This document shows, piece after piece, positions 7,911 to 15,464 of a stretch of DNA of 64,000 nucleotides; positions within the stretch are counted from its first letter, which is position 1; each line of letters begins with the position of its first letter. The notes under the pieces were generated by a model. It did no database searches. It saw only the letters and a program-made list of their open reading frames with translations, and was not told the origin of the DNA. A program made the translations under genes and the position numbers. The stretch is from JAHFRG01 sp041495205 (lineage in GTDB: Bacteria > Pseudomonadota > Gammaproteobacteria > Burkholderiales > JAHFRG01): the NCBI GenBank assembly GCA_041495205.1, contig JBGQCF010000007.1, positions 1 to 64,000 of the forward strand, given 5' to 3'.

Positions 7911-8444
7911 ATGTCGCGAATAGGCAATAATCCCGTAGTGGTGCCAGCAGGCGTCGAAGTGACGTTGTCCCCTACCGAAGTCGCGGTGAAAGGCCCGCTG
8001 GGGACCCTCAAGCAGCTCCTCAAAGGAGACGTCATTGTTGAGCGTGAGGGCGATAAATTGAAATTCAAGGTGGCCAACGAAACGGCGCAGGCTAACATGA
8101 TGTCCGGCACGCTGCGCGCGTTGCTCGCCAACATGATTCAGGGTGTGACCAAAGGATTTGAGAAAAAGCTCACTTTGGTTGGCGTGGGTTTCCGTGCTCA
8201 AGCGCAGGGCGATAAGCTCAATTTGACACTCGGTTACGCGCACCCGGTGACGCATCAGATGCCTAAAGGCATCAAGGTCGAGACGCCCTCGCAGACCGAC
8301 ATCGTGATCAAAGGCGCAGACAAGCAGCTGGTGGGCCAAATGGCGGCGGAAGTGCGCGCCTACCGCAAGCCGGAGCCGTATAAGGGCAAGGGCGTGCGCT
8401 ATGCCGACGAAGTGGTGACCTTGAAAGAAACCAAGAAGAAGTAA
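7911..8444 (+). CDS. rplF: 50S ribosomal protein L6
   Basis: The 177 residues match L6 (norm 176-178): MSRIGNNPVVVPAGVEVTLS at the N-terminus and AYRKPEPYKGKGVRYADE at the C-terminus, which binds near the sarcin-ricin loop. An in-frame ATG at 7875 overlaps rpsH and adds 12 unrelated residues, so 7911 is preferred. rplR follows after 8 bases. Confidence 0.97.
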   Translation: MSRIGNNPVVVPAGVEVTLSPTEVAVKGPLGTLKQLLKGDVIVEREGDKLKFKVANETAQANMMSGTLRALLANMIQGVTKGFEKKLTLVGVGFRAQAQGDKLNLTLGYAHPVTHQMPKGIKVETPSQTDIVIKGADKQLVGQMAAEVRAYRKPEPYKGKGVRYADEVVTLKETKKK

Positions 8445-8452
8445 GCGAAATC

Positions 8453-8809
8453 ATGGATGACAAAAAACAGGCGCGGTTGCGCCGCTCACGCAAAACCCGC
8501 CATAAGATTGCCGAACTCAAGGTAGTGCGCCTGATGGTGCACCGTACCAACCACCATATTTATGCCCAGGTGGCCGATGCCAGCGGCGGCAAAATTCTGG
8601 TGGCGGCCTCCACGTTGGAGCCTGAAGTGCGCAAGAAACTTAAAAACGGCGGCAGCATTAAGGCGGCTTCAGTGGTGGGCAAGCGCATCGCTGAAAAATC
8701 CAAGAAGTACGGCATCGCGAGCGTCGCCTTTGATCGTTCGGGGCTCAAGTATCACGGCCGCGTCAAGGCATTGGCTGAAGCCGCGCGCGAGCACGGCCTG
8801 AAATTCTAG
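8453..8809 (+). CDS. rplR: 50S ribosomal protein L18
   Basis: The 118 residues are in the normal range. RLRRSRKTRHKIAELKVVRLMVHRTNHHIYAQV and the C-terminal FDRSGLKYHGRVKALAEAAREHGLKF are typical. L18 and L5 anchor 5S rRNA in the central protuberance. It is preceded by AAGAAGTAAGCGAAATC and followed after 11 bases by rpsE. Confidence 0.97.
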   Translation: MDDKKQARLRRSRKTRHKIAELKVVRLMVHRTNHHIYAQVADASGGKILVAASTLEPEVRKKLKNGGSIKAASVVGKRIAEKSKKYGIASVAFDRSGLKYHGRVKALAEAAREHGLKF

Positions 8810-8820
8810 CGGAGTAAACC

Positions 8821-9330
8821 ATGGCGAAAGGGCAACAAGCGGAGCAGCGCAGCGACGGCCTCAGGGAAAAGATGGTCTCAGTGAACCGCGTCACCAAAGT
8901 GGTGAAAGGCGGCCGCGTTCTCGGCTTTGCCGTGCTCACCGTTGTGGGCGATGGCGATGGCCGAGTCGGCATGGGCAAGGGCAAGGCGCGCGAAGTGCCG
9001 GTGGCAGTGCAAAAAGCCATGGACGAAGCGCGGCGCAAAATGATCAAGGTCAACCTTAAGAACGGCACGTTGCACCACCCGGTGGTCGGCAAGTACGGTT
9101 CGGCGACGGTTTACATGCAACCCGCTTGCGAAGGCACCGGCATCATCGCCGGCGGCCCGATGCGAGCGATTTTTGAGGTAATGGGAGTAAGCAACGTGCT
9201 CGCCAAATGCATCGGCTCGACCAATCCCTACAACGTAGTGCGCGCTACTCTCAAGGGCTTGCAGGCGATGAACACGCCTGCGGAAATTGCGGCGAAGCGC
9301 GGTAAAAGCGTGGAACAGATTCTGGAGTGA
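8821..9330 (+). CDS. rpsE: 30S ribosomal protein S5
   Basis: The 169 residues carry the double-stranded-RNA-binding part (REKMVSVNRVTKVVKGGRVLGF) and the S5 C-terminal domain (GIIAGGPMRAIFEVMGVSNVLAK). S5 lies at the mRNA entry with S3 and S4 and influences decoding accuracy. Its last 27 bases are copied 66 bases downstream, inside the reading frame of rpmD. Confidence 0.97.
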   Translation: MAKGQQAEQRSDGLREKMVSVNRVTKVVKGGRVLGFAVLTVVGDGDGRVGMGKGKAREVPVAVQKAMDEARRKMIKVNLKNGTLHHPVVGKYGSATVYMQPACEGTGIIAGGPMRAIFEVMGVSNVLAKCIGSTNPYNVVRATLKGLQAMNTPAEIAAKRGKSVEQILE

Positions 9331-9430
9331 ACATGGTCAAGAAAAAGCAGCCCACGAAAATCAAGCGGCAAAAGCGTGGAACAGATTCCGGAATAAACAC
9401 GGCCAAGAAAAAACAGCCCGCGAAAATCAA
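9304..9430 (+). repeat. Tandem duplication (66-bp period) over the rpsE-rpmD junction
   Basis: Bases 9304-9364 and 9370-9430 match at 54 of 61 positions, and every difference is a transition. Copy 1 contains the rpsE stop and the rpmD ATG (9333). In copy 2 the equivalent TGA reads as sense in the rpmD frame, and the equivalent ATG has become ACG (9399-9401). The period is 22 codons, so the rpmD frame runs through both copies. Confidence 0.9.
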
Positions 9431-9593
9431 AGTGACTCTGGCGAAAAGCATCATCAACACCAGCGAATCGCACCGCGCCACGGTGCGCGGTTTGGGCTTG
9501 CGCCGCCTCCGCCACACCGTTGAGCTCGAAGACACCCCGGCGGTGCGCGGCATGATCAACAAAGTGGGCTACCTCCTCAAGTGCGAGGTATAA
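9333..9593 (+). CDS. rpmD: 50S ribosomal protein L30 with a duplicated N-terminus
   Basis: The last 60 residues or so (KIKVTLAKSIINTSESHRAT to MINKVGYLLKCEV) are a complete L30, whose usual length is about 60. The visible ATG at 9333 gives 86 residues. The extra 25 or so begin MVKKKQPTKIK, which is nearly repeated as AKKKQPAKIK just before the core, because the DNA here is a tandem duplication. The ancestral start in the second copy is now ACG, so the upstream ATG is probably used. A GTG at 9327 is possible but adds only two residues. Initiation at ACG 9399 cannot be excluded. Confidence 0.9.
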   Translation: MVKKKQPTKIKRQKRGTDSGINTAKKKQPAKIKVTLAKSIINTSESHRATVRGLGLRRLRHTVELEDTPAVRGMINKVGYLLKCEV

Positions 9594-10037
9594 ATGGAAC
9601 TTAATGGCATCAAACCCGCTCTAGGCAGCAAGCGCGAGAAACGCCGCGTCGGGCGCGGGCCGGGCTCGGGGCTGGGCAAGACTGCGGGGCGCGGCCATAA
9701 GGGACAGAAAGCGCGCTCCGGAGGTTTTCACAAAGTCGGTTTCGAGGGCGGGCAAATGCCGCTGCAGCGCCGCCTGCCCAAGCGCGGTTTTGTCTCGCCA
9801 AGCAAGAACGACACCGCGGAAGTGCGTCTTTCCGAATTGAACACGCTGGAGACTAAGGAAATAGACCTTCTGGCGCTGAAACAGGCGGGGATTGTGCCGG
9901 CGAGGGCACTGTCAGCCAAGGTCATGCTCTCCGGCAAGATTACCCGCGCAGTCAAAATTAAGGACTTGCGGGTGAGCAAGGGCGCCCGCGCCGCCATCGA
10001 GGCTGCCGGCGGCAGTATTGAAACCGCGAAAGGATAG
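9594..10037 (+). CDS. rplO: 50S ribosomal protein L15
   Basis: The 147 residues match L15. The glycine/arginine-rich N-terminal extension (KRRVGRGPGSGLGKTAGRGHKGQKARSG in overlapping parts) threads through 23S rRNA, and the C-terminal globular part ends AAIEAAGGSIE. It starts directly at the rpmD stop, and its TAG abuts the secY ATG. Confidence 0.97.
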   Translation: MELNGIKPALGSKREKRRVGRGPGSGLGKTAGRGHKGQKARSGGFHKVGFEGGQMPLQRRLPKRGFVSPSKNDTAEVRLSELNTLETKEIDLLALKQAGIVPARALSAKVMLSGKITRAVKIKDLRVSKGARAAIEAAGGSIETAKG

Positions 10038-11363
10038 ATGGCCACCAACAATTCACTGCTCGGGATGTACGGCAAGATGGGGGACCTCAAGAAGCGCCTC
10101 CTGTTCTTGCTGGGCGCCCTGATTGTGTACCGCATGGGCGCGTACATTCCGGTGCCTGGCATAGACCCGGCGCATCTTGCCGACTTGTTCCGCTCGCAGC
10201 AGGGTGGAATGCTCGGCATGTTCAACGTGTTTTCGGGAGGCGCGCTGTCGCGCTTCAGTATTTTTGCGCTGGGCATACTGCCTTACATCTCCTCGTCCAT
10301 CATTATGCAGTTGATGACGGTGGTATCGCCTACGCTTGAGGCTTTGAAAAAAGAGGGCGAATCCGGCCGCCGCAAGATTACCCAGTACACCCGCTATGGC
10401 ACGGTGTTCCTGGCGACGTTCCAGGCCATGGGGATTGCGATTGCGCTGGAGTCGCAGCCGGGGTTGGTGCTGGAGCCGGGGCTGATGTTCCGCCTGACGA
10501 CCATGGTGACGCTGGTGACCGGCACCCTGTTTTTAATGTGGCTGGGTGAGCAGATTACCGAGCGCGGCGTCGGCAACGGTATTTCGTTGATTATTTTCGC
10601 CGGCATTGTCGCCGGCTTGCCGCACGCCATAGGCGGAACGCTGGAATTGTCCCGCACCGGGGCGTTTCCCATCCCCTTGGTGCTGCTGTTATTCGTCGGC
10701 GCAATCACCATTACCGGCCTGGTGGTGTTCGTGGAGCGCGGCCAGCGCAAGATACTGGTGAATTACGCCAAGCGCCAGGTCGGGCGCAAGATTTACGGTG
10801 GGCAGAGTTCGCACCTGCCGCTGAAACTGAATATGTCGGGAGTGATTCCGCCGATTTTCGCATCCAGCATTATTTTGTTTCCGGCGACCCTTGCGGGCTG
10901 GTTCGGCAGCAGCGAGAACCTGACCTGGCTCAAGGATATCGGCGGGTTGCTCCATCCGGGGCAGCCGATTTATGTGCTGCTGTATGCCTCGGCAATCATC
11001 TTTTTCTGTTTTTTTTACACGGCGCTGGTGTTTAATCCCAAGGACACCGCCGACAACCTGAAAAAAAGCGGCGCTTTCGTGCCGGGCATCCGGCCGGGCG
11101 AGCAGACCGGGCGCTTTATCGAGCACATCATGATGCGGCTCACGCTGGCGGGAGCGCTTTATGTGACGCTGGTGTGCCTGCTGCCGGAGTTTCTAATCGT
11201 GAAGTGGAACGTGCCGTTTTATTTCGGCGGCACGTCGCTTTTAATTATCGTGGTGGTGACCATGGATTTCATGGCGCAGGTGCAGGCCTACATCATGTCG
11301 CATCAGTACGAAAGCCTGCTGAAAAAAGCCAATTTCAAGGGCAGCGGCTTGTCGGCGCGCTGA
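10038..11363 (+). CDS. secY: Protein translocase subunit SecY
   Basis: The 441 residues with about ten hydrophobic segments form the SecYEG channel in the inner membrane. Typical blocks include RMGAYIPVPGIDP near residue 35, SIFALGILPYISSSIIMQL, the cytoplasmic loop FVERGQRKILVNYAKRQVG, and NPKDTADNLKKSGAFVPGIRPG. It sits in the spc operon directly after rplO, as in most bacteria. The 163 bases before infA are mostly a nested palindrome. Confidence 0.97.
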   Translation: MATNNSLLGMYGKMGDLKKRLLFLLGALIVYRMGAYIPVPGIDPAHLADLFRSQQGGMLGMFNVFSGGALSRFSIFALGILPYISSSIIMQLMTVVSPTLEALKKEGESGRRKITQYTRYGTVFLATFQAMGIAIALESQPGLVLEPGLMFRLTTMVTLVTGTLFLMWLGEQITERGVGNGISLIIFAGIVAGLPHAIGGTLELSRTGAFPIPLVLLLFVGAITITGLVVFVERGQRKILVNYAKRQVGRKIYGGQSSHLPLKLNMSGVIPPIFASSIILFPATLAGWFGSSENLTWLKDIGGLLHPGQPIYVLLYASAIIFFCFFYTALVFNPKDTADNLKKSGAFVPGIRPGEQTGRFIEHIMMRLTLAGALYVTLVCLLPEFLIVKWNVPFYFGGTSLLIIVVVTMDFMAQVQAYIMSHQYESLLKKANFKGSGLSAR

Positions 11364-11401
11364 CCTGGGATAAGGATGGATGTTCAAACACGCGTCACGG
11401 A

Positions 11402-11522
11402 TAAACGAGTATTTTGCGCCAAGACAAGGTGCGAGTTTTTTTGCGAGAGACGCATACTCGAAGTATGCAAGCGACGCAAAAAAACGGAGCAACGCGGTAT
11501 TGGCGCATAAAGACGAAGTTTA
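11402..11522. repeat. Nested palindromic element forming the infA leader
   Basis: Outer arms at 11402-11422 (TAAACGAGTATTTTGCGCCA) and 11500-11522 (TTGGCGCATAAAG, then GAAGTTTA) are complementary. Inside them GTTTTTTTGCG (11435-11445) pairs with CGCAAAAAAAC (11475-11485), around a short palindrome GCATACTCGAAGTATGC (11452-11468). The element ends 4 bases before the infA ATG and leaves no clear Shine-Dalgarno. Its arm-hairpin-arm plan resembles the interior of the TIR elements (AAGGNGCG before the hairpin, GAGCAACGC after), so it may be a relative. Confidence 0.75.
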
Positions 11523-11526
11523 GCCC

Positions 11527-11745
11527 ATGGCGAAGGAAGAGACGATACAAATGCAGGGGGAGATTGTGGAAACCCTTCCCAACGCCACGTTCCGCGTGAA
11601 ACTTGAAAATGGACATATTGTGCTCGGGCATATTTCCGGGAAGATGCGCATGCACTACATCCGCATCCTGCCGGGAGACAAGGTGACTGTGGAACTCACT
11701 CCCTACGATTTAACCAGGGCGCGCATCGTGTTCCGCGCCAAGTAA
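11527..11745 (+). CDS. infA: Translation initiation factor IF-1
   Basis: The 72 residues are the exact family length, with the S1/OB-fold block GEIVETLPNATFRVKLENGHIVLGHISGKMR and the end LTPYDLTRARIVFRAK. IF-1 occupies the 30S A site during initiation. Its place between secY and rpmJ is usual in betaproteobacteria. The ribosome binding site is weak (GACGAAGTTTAGCCC), because a palindromic element fills the leader. Confidence 0.97.
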   Translation: MAKEETIQMQGEIVETLPNATFRVKLENGHIVLGHISGKMRMHYIRILPGDKVTVELTPYDLTRARIVFRAK

Positions 11746-11765
11746 TAAAAGAGGAAGGAAGCGAA

Positions 11766-11879
11766 ATGAAAGTACGGGCTTCGGTAAAAACAATGTGCCG
11801 CAAATGCAAGATCATCCGGCGCAAGCGCGTGGTGCGGGTGATTTGCCCGAATCCCCGCCACAAGCAGCGTCAGGGTTAA
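11766..11879 (+). CDS. rpmJ: 50S ribosomal protein L36
   Basis: This short gene encodes 37 residues beginning MKVRASVKTMCRKCKIIRRK and ending NPRHKQRQG. The zinc ligands are the two cysteines of CRKC, a third cysteine in VICPNP and the histidine of PRH, so this is the zinc-containing (C+) form. GAGGAAGGAAGCGAA supplies a strong ribosome binding site. L36 is a late-assembly 50S protein. Confidence 0.95.
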   Translation: MKVRASVKTMCRKCKIIRRKRVVRVICPNPRHKQRQG

Positions 11880-11890
11880 TTGAAGCGTAA

Positions 11891-11919
11891 TTGAATAGTT
11901 TGCGCATTAACTTTATAAT
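11891..11919 (+). promoter_or_regulatory. Candidate sigma-70 promoter for the alpha operon
   Basis: TTGAAT (11891-11896) and a perfect TATAAT (11914-11919) are separated by 17 bases, between rpmJ and rpsM, where the alpha operon promoter is expected. CTTTATAATTCA here is identical to the block at the spc promoter, suggesting matched strength or common origin. No experimental support is available from the sequence. Confidence 0.7.
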
Positions 11920-11946
11920 TCAAAGTTTTTATTATTTGGAAACATC

Positions 11947-12339
11947 ATGGCCCGTATTGCAGGGGTAAATATTCCGAACCATCAGCACGCGGAAATCGCG
12001 CTGACCGCGATTTACGGCATCGGACGCTCTCGGGCGCGGAGAATCTGCGCCGCCGCGGGGGTCAATATTTCCGCCAAGATTAAAGATTTGTCCGATGGGG
12101 AAATGGACAAGTTGCGCGAGCAGGTGGGCAAAGTCACGGTGGAAGGCGACCTGCGCCGCGAGGTTTCAATGAACATCAAGCGGCTGATTGACCTTGGCTG
12201 CTACCGCGGCCTTCGCCATCGCCGGGGTCTGCCGGTGCGCGGCCAGCGCACGCGCACTAACGCGCGCACCCGCAAAGGTCCGCGCAAGGCAGTACGGCTC
12301 GCTAAAGCAGCAACTACCAACATAACCGGGAAACACTAA
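11947..12339 (+). CDS. rpsM: 30S ribosomal protein S13
   Basis: The 130 residues comprise a normal S13 (MARIAGVNIPNHQHAEIALTAIYGIG, then RGLPVRGQRTRTNARTRKGP) and a C-terminal tail slightly longer than the usual 118-121 residues. The tail contacts P-site tRNA. It is the first gene of the alpha operon, 28 bases after a candidate promoter. Confidence 0.97.
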   Translation: MARIAGVNIPNHQHAEIALTAIYGIGRSRARRICAAAGVNISAKIKDLSDGEMDKLREQVGKVTVEGDLRREVSMNIKRLIDLGCYRGLRHRRGLPVRGQRTRTNARTRKGPRKAVRLAKAATTNITGKH

Positions 12340-12356
12340 TTTTAAGGATATCGTGC

Positions 12357-12749
12357 ATGGTAACCAAGCCCAGCGTAAGAGTGCGTAAGAAAGCGAAGAA
12401 GAACGTGGCGGAAGGCATCGCCCATATTCACGCCTCATTCAACAACACCATCGTTACCATCACCGATCGCCAGGGCAACGCCCTGGCATGGGCGACTTCA
12501 GGTGCCGCCGGCTTCAAGGGTTCGCGCAAGAGCACGCCGTTTGCCGCGCAGGTGGCCGCCGAGAAGGCCGGCCGTGCGGCCCAGGAATGCGGCGTGAAAA
12601 ATATCGAAGTACGCATCAAGGGCCCCGGCCCGGGACGCGAATCCGCGGTGCGCGCGCTCAATGCCGTGGGTTTCAAGATTACCAGCATTTCCGACGTCAC
12701 CCCGGTGCCGCACAACGGCTGCCGCCCGCCGAAGCGGCGCCGAATCTAA
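12357..12749 (+). CDS. rpsK: 30S ribosomal protein S11
   Basis: The 130 residues carry the S11 core: GIAHIHASFNNTIVTITDRQGNAL, KSTPFAAQVAAEKAG, and the C-terminal DVTPVPHNGCRPPKRRRI. S11 forms the platform near the Shine-Dalgarno helix. AAGGATATCGTGC precedes the ATG. rpsD follows after 13 bases. Confidence 0.97.
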   Translation: MVTKPSVRVRKKAKKNVAEGIAHIHASFNNTIVTITDRQGNALAWATSGAAGFKGSRKSTPFAAQVAAEKAGRAAQECGVKNIEVRIKGPGPGRESAVRALNAVGFKITSISDVTPVPHNGCRPPKRRRI

Positions 12750-12762
12750 TTCAGGAAAACTT

Positions 12763-13389
12763 ATGGCCAGAAATCTCGACGCAAAATGCCGCCAGTGCCG
12801 CCGCGAAGGCGAGAAGCTGTTTTTAAAGGGCGAGAAGTGCTTTACCGACAAGTGTTCAATTGACCGCAGGAGCTACGCTCCCGGCCAGCACGGCCAGAAA
12901 AACACCCGCCTTTCCGGTTACGCCGTGCAATTGCGCGAGAAGCAAAAACTGCGCCGCATATATGGCCTGCTGGAGCGGCAGTTCCGCAATACCTATAAAG
13001 AGGCCGACCGCCGCAAAGGCATTACCGGCGAGACCCTGTTGCAGATCCTGGAGTCGCGTCTGGATACCGTTTCTTACCGCATGGGCTTTGGCGCATCGCG
13101 TTCCGAGGCGCGCCAGATCGTGCGCCACAACGGCATTCTGGTCAACGGCAAGCGCGTCAATATCCCGTCCTACCAGGTGCGTCCGGGGGACGTGATCGAA
13201 GTGGTGGAAAAAGCCAAGGGACATTTGCGCATCAAGGCTGCAGCGGAAGCGGCGGAAACCCGCGGTTTCCCGGAATGGATTGAAGTTGACAGTAAAGCCA
13301 TGAAAGGCGTGTTCAAAGCCCGGCCGCAACGCTCTGAGCTGCCTTCGACCATCAACGAGAGTTTAGTGGTCGAGTTGTATTCGAAGTAG
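12763..13389 (+). CDS. rpsD: 30S ribosomal protein S4
   Basis: The 208 residues begin MARNLDAKCRQCRREGEKLFL and carry the S4 RNA-binding domain LLQILESRLDTVSYRMGFGASRSEARQIV around residues 90-120. A long in-frame extension up to 12661 overlaps rpsK and is rejected. S4 nucleates 30S assembly and represses the alpha operon in E. coli. Repeat copy B begins at the very next base after the stop. Confidence 0.97.
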   Translation: MARNLDAKCRQCRREGEKLFLKGEKCFTDKCSIDRRSYAPGQHGQKNTRLSGYAVQLREKQKLRRIYGLLERQFRNTYKEADRRKGITGETLLQILESRLDTVSYRMGFGASRSEARQIVRHNGILVNGKRVNIPSYQVRPGDVIEVVEKAKGHLRIKAAAEAAETRGFPEWIEVDSKAMKGVFKARPQRSELPSTINESLVVELYSK

Positions 13390-13664
13390 GGAACCTCTAA
13401 TTAAACCCCGCGTGGCTGCGACGGTGGCTTTGCGGGATGCCATGCAAGGAGCGAGGAGGAAATTGTGGTCACTACCACTACGACGACGAGCGACGCCGCA
13501 GGGCGCCCGCTAAGCCCCGTCCCATCCGGGTTGCGGCCTGATTCGGCGTTGGCTTTGGCGCGCGGCTCGGCCGTAGCCCGAACTACTGCTCCTTCACCGC
13601 GCTTCGCGCCATCATCCGAATCGGGGCCGCAACGCGGCTCACGAGGGATTTAATCAGAGGTTCC
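13390..13664. repeat. TIR element copy B, inside the alpha operon
   Basis: The element is 275 bases, with left end GGAACCTCTAATTAAACCCC and inverted right end GGGATTTAATCAGAGGTTCC. Internally it carries CCCCGTCCCATCCGGGTTGCGG, the complement of the conserved core in copies A and E, so its body is inverted relative to them. It fills the rpsD-rpoA spacer. Unlike the situation at rpsH, rpoA keeps its own ribosome binding site downstream. A 62-codon open frame inside is not a plausible protein. Confidence 0.85.
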
Positions 13665-13693
13665 TTAGTAAGCAATAGAAAGAGGGTTTAGCC

Positions 13694-14674
13694 ATGCAAA
13701 GCAGCGCTTTTCTCAAGCCGCGTATCATAGACGTGCAGACCTTTTCACCGGTGCACGCCAAAGTGACCATGGAGCCGTTCGAGCGCGGCTACGGCCACAC
13801 ACTGGGCAACGCGCTGCGCCGCATCCTGCTGTCCTCGATGCCGGGCTTTGCCCCAACCGAAGTTACCATCAGCGGCGTGCTGCATGAATACTCCACGCTG
13901 GACGGCGTGCAGGAAGACGTGGTGGATATCCTGCTCAACCTCAAGGGTATCGTGCTCAAGCTGCACAACCGCCAGGAAGCGACGCTCGTCCTGAAAAAGC
14001 ACGGCGAAGGCGTGGTCACAGCCGGTGATATCGAGGGCGGCCACGATGTGGAAATCATCAATCCGGATCACGTGATCGCGCATTTGACCGCCGGCGGCAA
14101 GATCGACATGCAAATCAAGGTGGAAATGGGGCGCGGCTACGTGGCCGGCACCATGCACCAGTTGACCGAGGAAAAGCGCAAGATCGGCAACATCGTGCTG
14201 GACGCCTCGTTCAGCCCGGTGCGCCGGGTGAGCTATGCGGTGGAGAGCGCACGCGTCGAGCAGCGCACCGATTTGGACAAGCTGGTGATGGATATCGAAA
14301 CCAACGGCGTGATGGATCCCGAGGAAGCGATTCGCTACGCGGCGCGCATCCTGGTTGACCAGTTGTCGGTGTTTGCCGACCTCAAGGGCACCACGGTGGA
14401 AGTGGAGCAGCCCAAAGTCCCACAAGTGGATCCGATATTGCTGCGTCCGGTGGACGATCTGGAACTCACCGTGCGCTCGGCGAATTGCCTGAAAGCGGAA
14501 AACATCTATTACATCGGCGATCTCATCCAGCGTACCGAAACCGAATTGCTGAAAACCCCCAACCTGGGGCGCAAGTCGCTCAACGAAATCAAGGAAGTCC
14601 TGGCTTCGCGCGGGCTGACGCTCGGCATGAAGCTGGAGAACTGGCCGCCGGCGGGACTGGAAAACAAAGGATAA
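13694..14674 (+). CDS. rpoA: RNA polymerase alpha subunit
   Basis: The 326 residues contain the N-terminal assembly domain (MEPFERGYGHTLGNALRRIL near 26-45, then VDILLNLKGIVLKL) and, after a linker, the C-terminal domain (VRSANCLKAENIYYIGDL, TPNLGRKSLNEIKE) that binds UP elements and activators. AGAGGG at 13681-13686 is a good binding site 7 bases before the ATG. The gene lies between rpsD and rplQ as usual, but after a repeat insertion. Confidence 0.98.
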   Translation: MQSSAFLKPRIIDVQTFSPVHAKVTMEPFERGYGHTLGNALRRILLSSMPGFAPTEVTISGVLHEYSTLDGVQEDVVDILLNLKGIVLKLHNRQEATLVLKKHGEGVVTAGDIEGGHDVEIINPDHVIAHLTAGGKIDMQIKVEMGRGYVAGTMHQLTEEKRKIGNIVLDASFSPVRRVSYAVESARVEQRTDLDKLVMDIETNGVMDPEEAIRYAARILVDQLSVFADLKGTTVEVEQPKVPQVDPILLRPVDDLELTVRSANCLKAENIYYIGDLIQRTETELLKTPNLGRKSLNEIKEVLASRGLTLGMKLENWPPAGLENKG

Positions 14675-14680
14675 TCCGCC

Positions 14681-15079
14681 ATGCGCCACCGCCAAGGATT
14701 GAGAAAACTCAACCGCACCAGCAGCCACCGCCTGGCGATGCTGCGCAACATGACCAATTCCCTGCTGCGCTTTGAGGCCATCAAGACCACGCTGCCCAAG
14801 GCCAAAGAGCTGCGCCGTGTCGCCGAGCCACTGATCACGCTGGGCAAGAAGCCTTCGCTCGCCAACCGGCGTCTGGCGTACAACCGCCTGCGCGACCGCG
14901 AAATCGTGGCCAAGCTTTTCGACGAACTCGGTCCGCGCTACGCCAAGCGCAACGGCGGATACTTACGCATCCTCAAATACGGCTTCCGCTTGGGGGACAA
15001 CGCTCCGATGGCTCTGGTCGAGTTGATGGACCGCCCACAGCCCAAGGAAGAAACCAAGGGCAAAGCAGCCAAGTCCTGA
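14681..15079 (+). CDS. rplQ: 50S ribosomal protein L17
   Basis: The 132 residues carry the L17 signature MRHRQGLRKLNRTSSHRLAM with TLPKAKELRRVAEPLITLG, and the C-terminal GGYLRILKYGFRLGDNAPMA. L17 lies near the tunnel exit. It is the last gene of the superoperon and is followed within 25 bases by a strong intrinsic terminator. Confidence 0.97.
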   Translation: MRHRQGLRKLNRTSSHRLAMLRNMTNSLLRFEAIKTTLPKAKELRRVAEPLITLGKKPSLANRRLAYNRLRDREIVAKLFDELGPRYAKRNGGYLRILKYGFRLGDNAPMALVELMDRPQPKEETKGKAAKS

Positions 15080-15102
15080 AGGTTTCTTTAGAGACAGTTC
15101 AC

Positions 15103-15132
15103 AAAAAAAGCCTGGTTCGCCGGGCTTTTTTT
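15103..15132 (+). terminator. Rho-independent terminator of the ribosomal superoperon
   Basis: AAAAAAAGCC-TGG pairs with CC-GGGCTTTTTTT around a TTCG loop, followed by more T-rich sequence. The A-rich left arm means it could also work in the opposite direction. It follows the rplQ stop directly. Confidence 0.9.
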
Positions 15133-15170
15133 ATTTTTGTCATTACTGATTGCAGCGAAGAATCTGCTTT

Positions 15171-15374
15171 GCCGGTGGCAGACCGGCGGCTGGTGACTTT
15201 CTTTTGCGCGGCCAAAAGAAAGTCACCAAAGAAAAGGCCGCCCCGGTTTGCCGCCCTTCGGGTGCCCTCGGTTTTGTTGGAGAAAGAGGGGGCTGCGCAA
15301 CTCGCGCTTTGCGCTCAAACAGTGCTCGCCCATTTCCCCGCTTTCTCTACCAAAACCTTGGCGGCGCACAAGGG
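15171..15374. repeat. Hairpin repeat family II, copy 1
   Basis: Part of the 385-base gene-free gap after rplQ. A perfect 16-bp stem (15191-15206 with 15213-15228, loop CGCGGC) lies near the left end. Shared blocks with copy 2 are GCCGGTGGCAG, CTGCGCAACTCGC, CAGTGCTCGC and TGGCGGC. Two stem pairs differ from copy 2 in a compensatory way. The open frames crossing it are artefacts. Sequences of this kind are, from general knowledge, common interspersed repeats in proteobacteria. Downstream, 15373-15402 holds two copies of GGGATAGGCTGAAG. Confidence 0.75.
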
Positions 15375-15464
15375 ATAGGCTGAAGAGGGATAGGCTGAAG
15401 GATGTAGCTAGTTTTATCCTCTATGCCTCTGTGTTTCTGCGGTGAATGGTTTAAAATTATTTTC

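Noticed and set aside
13465..13653. 62-codon open frame inside repeat copy B
   Set aside because: It starts with a run of threonines, lies wholly in the element and is not preserved in the other copies.
13745..14728. 327-codon open frame opposite rpoA
   Set aside because: It is the antisense of a fully conserved gene; His/Gln-rich composition is typical of the complement of GC-rich coding DNA.
15150..15445. Overlapping short open frames in repeat family II
   Set aside because: Several frames are open at once over a structured repeat, with no conserved protein between the two copies.
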